Positions 59,983-64,000 of a stretch of 64,000 nt of DNA are shown here, piece after piece. Position 1 is the first letter of the stretch. Every line of letters starts with the position of its first letter. Under the pieces are notes generated by a model. That model had not been told where the DNA came from, did no database searches, and saw only the letters and a program-made list of their open reading frames with translations. The position numbers were made by a program, and so were the translations under genes. Origin of the DNA: Ascochyta rabiei (lineage: Eukaryota; Ascomycota; Dothideomycetes; Pleosporales; Didymellaceae); contig NC_082424.1 of NCBI RefSeq assembly GCF_004011695.2, positions 1,116,001 to 1,180,000 on the forward strand. The letters are read 5' to 3'.

Positions 59983-60891
59983 TTATCCTTGATTCCTCTT
60001 CTTGCAGAACGCACAGCTCGCGCAATGTCTTTCCCGAATATACACAGTTGTATCTGATGGCCAAGAGAAGGACCTATGTTGCTGTTGAGGGACGTTCGGA
60101 ACCAGTGTTGCTTGGCCAGAATCGCCATCCACTCGCTCGTCCCCGCTGTTCTTTGATGGCATGGAATCCTGCGGTGCTGCATGAGGTTCCTCAATAGAAT
60201 GCGTGCTAGGCGATGATAGCTGCTGGAGTTGCCCCATCGAAGTGAGCGTCGACGTCGCGGGTGCGATCGTGATGATCGGAATAGCATAACGCGCCAAATC
60301 TCCCTCCATCAAACTTGAAGAATGCGACGTCATAACCGGCGTCTGCGGCGTAGTCACCACCGGCATTGCAAATGAAGGCGAAGAGGGTGTCTCAGGCGTC
60401 AGATTCCTCCCCCTCGTGACATCAGCCCAACTCACACCATCGACCTGGCTCGTTTTATGCTCAACCACAGGCCCGTCATCCACATATGTCTCATCCTCAT
60501 CTTCCCAGCTCTCCAGCGGCTCGTCTTCTTCCTCCCACTCATCATCTTCGTATTCGTCGTCACGCGTATCTGCCGATCCGCCGTTGCGCTTCCTACGCGT
60601 CTCGCGCCTCGCTACTATCGACTGTTTCGCATTGTACCGCTCGACATTGATGACTGTACTATCGACTCTCATGCCGTCTGTGCGGTGGAGCGCCGAGACT
60701 GCAACGTCTGCGGTTGGGAGCGCGATCATGAGGGTGGTGATTCTGGCAGCTGGGTACAGGTTTTTGATTTCCAGTGGATTGTATTGCGTGTAGAGGCTCG
60801 CGACGCTGGAGGCTGATTCTTGGGGGACGTTTTTGACGAAGACTAGCTGAGCTGCATGGAACTTATGTAGTGTCATCCTATGATAAGACAT
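59983..60891 (-). CDS. RRM-like fungal protein, acidic middle region
   Basis: Single exon, 302 aa, MSYHRMTLHKFHAAQLVFVKNVP. Residues about 14-88 fit an RNA-recognition-motif fold: LVFVKNVP as beta1/RNP2-like, then SVASLYTQYNPLEIKNLYP and IINVERYNAK-like text at the end (VINVERYNAKQS). The usual aromatic RNP1 residues are not evident (ITTLMIALPTA), so RNA binding is uncertain. A very acidic block (110-150) and a Ser/Thr/Pro-rich tail ending in CASCAFCKKRN follow. Similar small RRM proteins exist in many filamentous ascomycetes without a known role. Confidence 0.65.
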   Translation of the reverse strand: MSYHRMTLHKFHAAQLVFVKNVPQESASSVASLYTQYNPLEIKNLYPAARITTLMIALPTADVAVSALHRTDGMRVDSTVINVERYNAKQSIVARRETRRKRNGGSADTRDDEYEDDEWEEEDEPLESWEDEDETYVDDGPVVEHKTSQVDGVSWADVTRGRNLTPETPSSPSFAMPVVTTPQTPVMTSHSSSLMEGDLARYAIPIITIAPATSTLTSMGQLQQLSSPSTHSIEEPHAAPQDSMPSKNSGDERVDGDSGQATLVPNVPQQQHRSFSWPSDTTVYIRERHCASCAFCKKRNQG

Positions 60892-61270
60892 CTTGTGGCG
60901 TGGGTGGTGATGTTCAGTTGATGATGTGGAGGAGGAGTGTCGATGTGTTGTGGATGTTTGAAATAGATTTGGCTACCTTGAGAATACTACAGTGAATGAA
61001 GATTCTACAAGTGATGGTACGTCACTGGCGGATTGTGGAGGTGAAAGGATGTGGGATAAGGCAAATAGGTTCTGACGCATGCACCCGTCAGTCCGCTCAA
61101 CCGACGCTGCAATTTGTCCAGGACATCTGTGTAAGGAACGACTCTGCCAAGATGTTCTTTCTCTTGATGTACAACAATTGGCAAGTACGTATGGACGCAT
61201 AGAAAAGGGCGATCTCTCAACGGAAACTTCAGCACTTGATCATACTTAAATCAGATTGCAAGCCAGGCCA
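60892..61270. other. Intergenic, nothing recognised
   Basis: About 380 bp upstream of the RRM-like gene and downstream of the HsbA remnant. Confidence 0.3.
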
Positions 61271-61797
61271 TCAATCGCTGTAGATGGTAATGACATCGTC
61301 AAAAGCTTGATCTAGAATACCCTTGCCCAGACCCAAAAATCCCGTATTGTCAGCCGTGACCTTTGGTTTCGAGGCAAAGATTAGACCATCGGTGTGCTTC
61401 TTCAGGGTTTTGAGGTCCCGCAGTACGATGGATGCAGTGAGTGTCTTTTTAAACCGAGGGTACTGCACATCGTCAGCGAATATAGCTCAATGCTCTACAC
61501 TTATTGAATCATACCTTTGCTTTTAGTGCATCAAACGATGCTTGGATAGGGCCAATTCCTCCGGCCAAAGTATTGACGACGTTTGAACTTTCTTCCGCAG
61601 TCAAATCTGCGCTCTCGTCCGCGATATAGGTAGCTTTCAGTATGGTGACATCAAGCTTTGCCTCAGCTTTCACAACAGCGAGAGCTTGAGGCAGAAGAGC
61701 AAGCAAAGAGTCGTCGAAGTTGTTGACAGCTGAGGTCAGCCCAGTGACAGCCGTGTTGAGATTGTTTATGGTGGTGAGAAGCTGGGTATTCTAGTCA
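61271..61797 (-). pseudogene. HsbA-like cell-wall protein, N-terminally truncated
   Basis: Two exons read on the minus strand: 61797-61515 (NTQLLTTINNLNTAVTGL, then LLALLPQALAVVKAEAKLDV) and 61462-61271 (YPRFKKTLTASIVL, ending ITIYSD). The 52-bp intron is canonical. The sequence is that of hydrophobic surface binding protein A / cell wall mannoprotein 1, a small secreted protein. The reading is closed by TAG directly upstream (ATTGACTAG, where relatives continue), and I found no signal peptide within 300 bp. So it is probably a 5'-truncated or nonsense-mutated copy. A distant first exon ending before the ACTAG acceptor cannot be excluded. Confidence 0.7.
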
Positions 61798-62937
61798 ATG
61801 ATCTTCGAGAACCTTTGTCGACGCAACATATCCTTCAAGCATTTTTCCACATGAATTTGCGATACAACTGCCCCGAGGTCTTAAAGAATATCACGACCGT
61901 CTACCAATCACAATGCTGGCGGAGCTATCTGTATAGTCAGCATCGCTGGTCTAATTTAGGAGCCTTATTCTTTCAGGTTCAATCTGAGACTTGATCGTAT
62001 TTGTGAAATGTCCGACTTTCCTGCAAGCTACCTGTAATGTACGACAGAGATCAGTTGCGGGGCCCCGCCTTTCACAGGCACCGGCCTCGGCATCAACTTA
62101 AGTTCGAGGACACACGCCTCTCTACCGCTCTTGCGTCATACTGTGGGATTAGCAATCAATTTTACTAGATTGATGCAAGTTGTAGCATGGTCCCGTCCGG
62201 CCGGATAAATTTGTGAACGCGCGCTTCCAGGTTACACACGTGACATGGTTCTGTACAAAGGCGCAGTGTGTTGGCCGTTCAAGACAGCTCTGTTGAGACG
62301 TCTGATCTGTAGGAAACACTCAAAGCGATTCGAAGTTTGAGATAGAAATAATGTCGTTGAGTGCAATGAAATGTTCGAATACTGTAGAAGAACTGGCAAA
62401 CCACTAACTCTTCATGTATTGTGACTATGAGGGCGGGTAGATGGTCGCAAAAGAATGAGCTCACATCTTGAATGTCATTTGTGAGATGATGCAAGACAAC
62501 GACCCAATCAGCGCTAGCGTCGGGAACCTTTTTTTAATGCCCGTGGCTGCGCCTCCATCTCTCGCTCACTGACAGCATCTCCAACATTCCTAAACATGCA
62601 CATGCCTCATTAGAAACAGTGTGCATACTTTTGGAAAATTTCCTGCAAATTCCAGCAGAATGTACCCTCAGTCAACAAAAATCGTGGGGCTGAAAAGCTG
62701 CAAATAGCACGCATCGTAAGGGCGCCCTTCCTGATGCGACGAAAATAGACACCACCGCGAATCACATTCGGCTGTCAAAAAAAGCGGACACGTCTTTACC
62801 AGCATACGAAAGCCGCACGTGCAGTACCTTTTCCACCTTCTTGAACTTCTGCGTCAAGTGTGCTTCGTTGTCAAATTTGGCCTCCATTCGTGACGATACT
62901 AGCATGTCCTACCATCGACGTTGTATCGACAGCAGCC
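61798..62937. other. Intergenic, nothing recognised
   Basis: About 1.14 kb upstream of the rhodopsin-domain gene and of the HsbA remnant. No gene or clear element was recognised. Confidence 0.35.
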
Positions 62938-64000
62938 ATGAAAGACCTTCAACTACGAGAAACGAACTCTCCAAACAGCCGAGCGACCATCATGAGCGTC
63001 GTTTCGTGGGTGCTTCTTGCACTTGTCATCTCCACGTTGATCGCCCGTTTTGCGGTGAAATTCTCGAGAAGAACAAACAAAAAGCTATTCGCGCCAGATG
63101 ATATTTTCCTGTTGCTAGCAGCTGCAAGCTTTCCCGGTCATCTTATAGCCCCTAATTACTAATTCATGTAAGGTCTTTAGCTTTGGCCAGACTGTGGCAG
63201 TATCAATCCAGTGGAAAGACGCAAGCGGCCAGCAACTCCCAAACACGTCGCTTGGTAACGGTGCGATATATCAAAAGGTTGCTCCGACTATTTCCTTCGG
63301 ACTTATCAATGTTGACTATAAAAGACTGCTTACGTGTCGAGCATTATGTTCATTGCCAACATGGGCTGCGCAAAGATATCCATCAGCCTTTTGATCCGGA
63401 AGCTGTTTACCGGACGCCTCTTCGAGTACACATCGATTATTCTAGCGCTCTTCACCTCCGGATGGACGATTAGCGGGATCCTCGTCACTGCTTTCCAGTG
63501 CCGGTTGCCGAACCCCTGGGACATCTTGAAGAGGGATCACTGCATCGACATCGCAGCCTTTGGCAACTTCCTTGCATCGATCAACATAGCGACGGAGGTT
63601 CTTCTTGTTCTGGTCCCGCTCGCTGTCTGGACAAGAGGCACCTCGGTCGGAAACCGACTCTACGTGTCCGCCACATTCTTCTCGCGGCTGAGGTCAGTGA
63701 CAAGCTCCATACTCTCTGATCAATACTGAAGAAACCAGCATCATTGCAGCAGTAAGCGCACAGCTCTACTATTTCAACGCATCCACCTCCTCCTCCCCAA
63801 CACCCGATAGCTGGAACACCACACTCTGCATGCAAATCGCCCAGACCCTCTCCGTCGCAAGCGCATGCCTACCAGGACTGCACCCCCTGGTGGCAAAAGA
63901 CATGAGCTGCACGGCATCATCCCTCTACGCACAAACAGACCCCGCAAAGCGCTGGGACGTGAAGAAATTCGGCTCCCTATCATCCCACTCCTCGCACCCG
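62938..64000 (+). CDS. Rhodopsin-domain integral membrane protein, 3' end outside window
   Basis: Exons 62938-63123, 63173-63277, 63325-63692 and 63739 to the edge. The start MKDLQLRETNSPNS precedes a first membrane helix (VVSWVLLALVISTLIA) and the family's DD motif (APDDIFLLLAA). Splicing then gives VFSFGQTVAVSIQW, YQKTAYVSSIMFIANM, and SIIAAVSAQLYYFN. This is the fungal Rhodopsin/Pth11-related seven-helix family found in large numbers in Pezizomycotina, mostly of unknown ligand. The first intron starts with GC (GCAAGC) and has TACTAAT before the AG; the second starts GTTGCT. With these splices the frame is intact. Confidence 0.8.

Overview
The window is nuclear DNA of a filamentous ascomycete (Pezizomycotina; a dothideomycete-like fungus is plausible but unproven). 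Genes lie on both strands and carry short GT-AG introns of about 40-90 bp. Gene types typical of these fungi are present: a HET-domain gene, a fungal rhodopsin-domain membrane protein, HsbA, a DUF3433 membrane protein and GH51. One transposon relic is AT-rich, with TAG codons where Trp or Gln would be expected, which points to repeat-induced point mutation (RIP). I saw no rRNA, tRNA or CRISPR array.

Layout. 1-7.3 kb: housekeeping genes, namely eRF3/SUP35 (cut by the window edge), a Ran-binding Yrb30-like protein, a BSD-domain protein and the 40S maturation factor TSR2. 7.4-8.9 kb: a decayed inverted-repeat DNA transposon. 9-15.4 kb: an atypical protein kinase and a secreted three-PAN-domain protein with a serine-rich repeat tract. 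16.5-26 kb: an Slm-type BAR/PH protein, a large HSL-family lipase with a KEER-repeat insertion, a DMT transporter and a secreted GH51 arabinofuranosidase. 27-34 kb: an unknown basic protein, a broken HET gene and argininosuccinate synthase with Gcn4/CPC1-type sites upstream. 34.5-41.1 kb: a head-to-head pair, a rhodanese-USP deubiquitinase and the ESCRT-0 subunit VPS27, sharing a 5' region that holds a 12-bp minisatellite. 42.3-48.8 kb: a DXD glycosyltransferase, an alpha/beta-hydrolase-like protein that appears to have lost its catalytic serine, and an unknown protein running into an AT-rich relic. 48.9-51.3 kb: no gene I can defend. 51.3-55.8 kb: a dynamin-like GTPase and TIM17, divergent. 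56.6-62 kb: a DUF3433 pseudogene, an RRM-like protein and a truncated HsbA gene. 62.9 kb to the end: a rhodopsin-domain protein with a probable GC-AG intron, cut by the window edge.

The best functional link is the deubiquitinase/VPS27 pair, since both proteins act on ubiquitinated cargo at endosomes. The other main theme is decay and repeat growth: three pseudogenes, one transposon relic, at least two further AT-rich patches, and tandem repeats inside or beside at least seven genes. I found no multi-gene system that looks wholly new. The strongest novelty candidates are the lipase with a charged-helix insertion, the PAN-domain secreted protein and the esterase-like pseudoenzyme.
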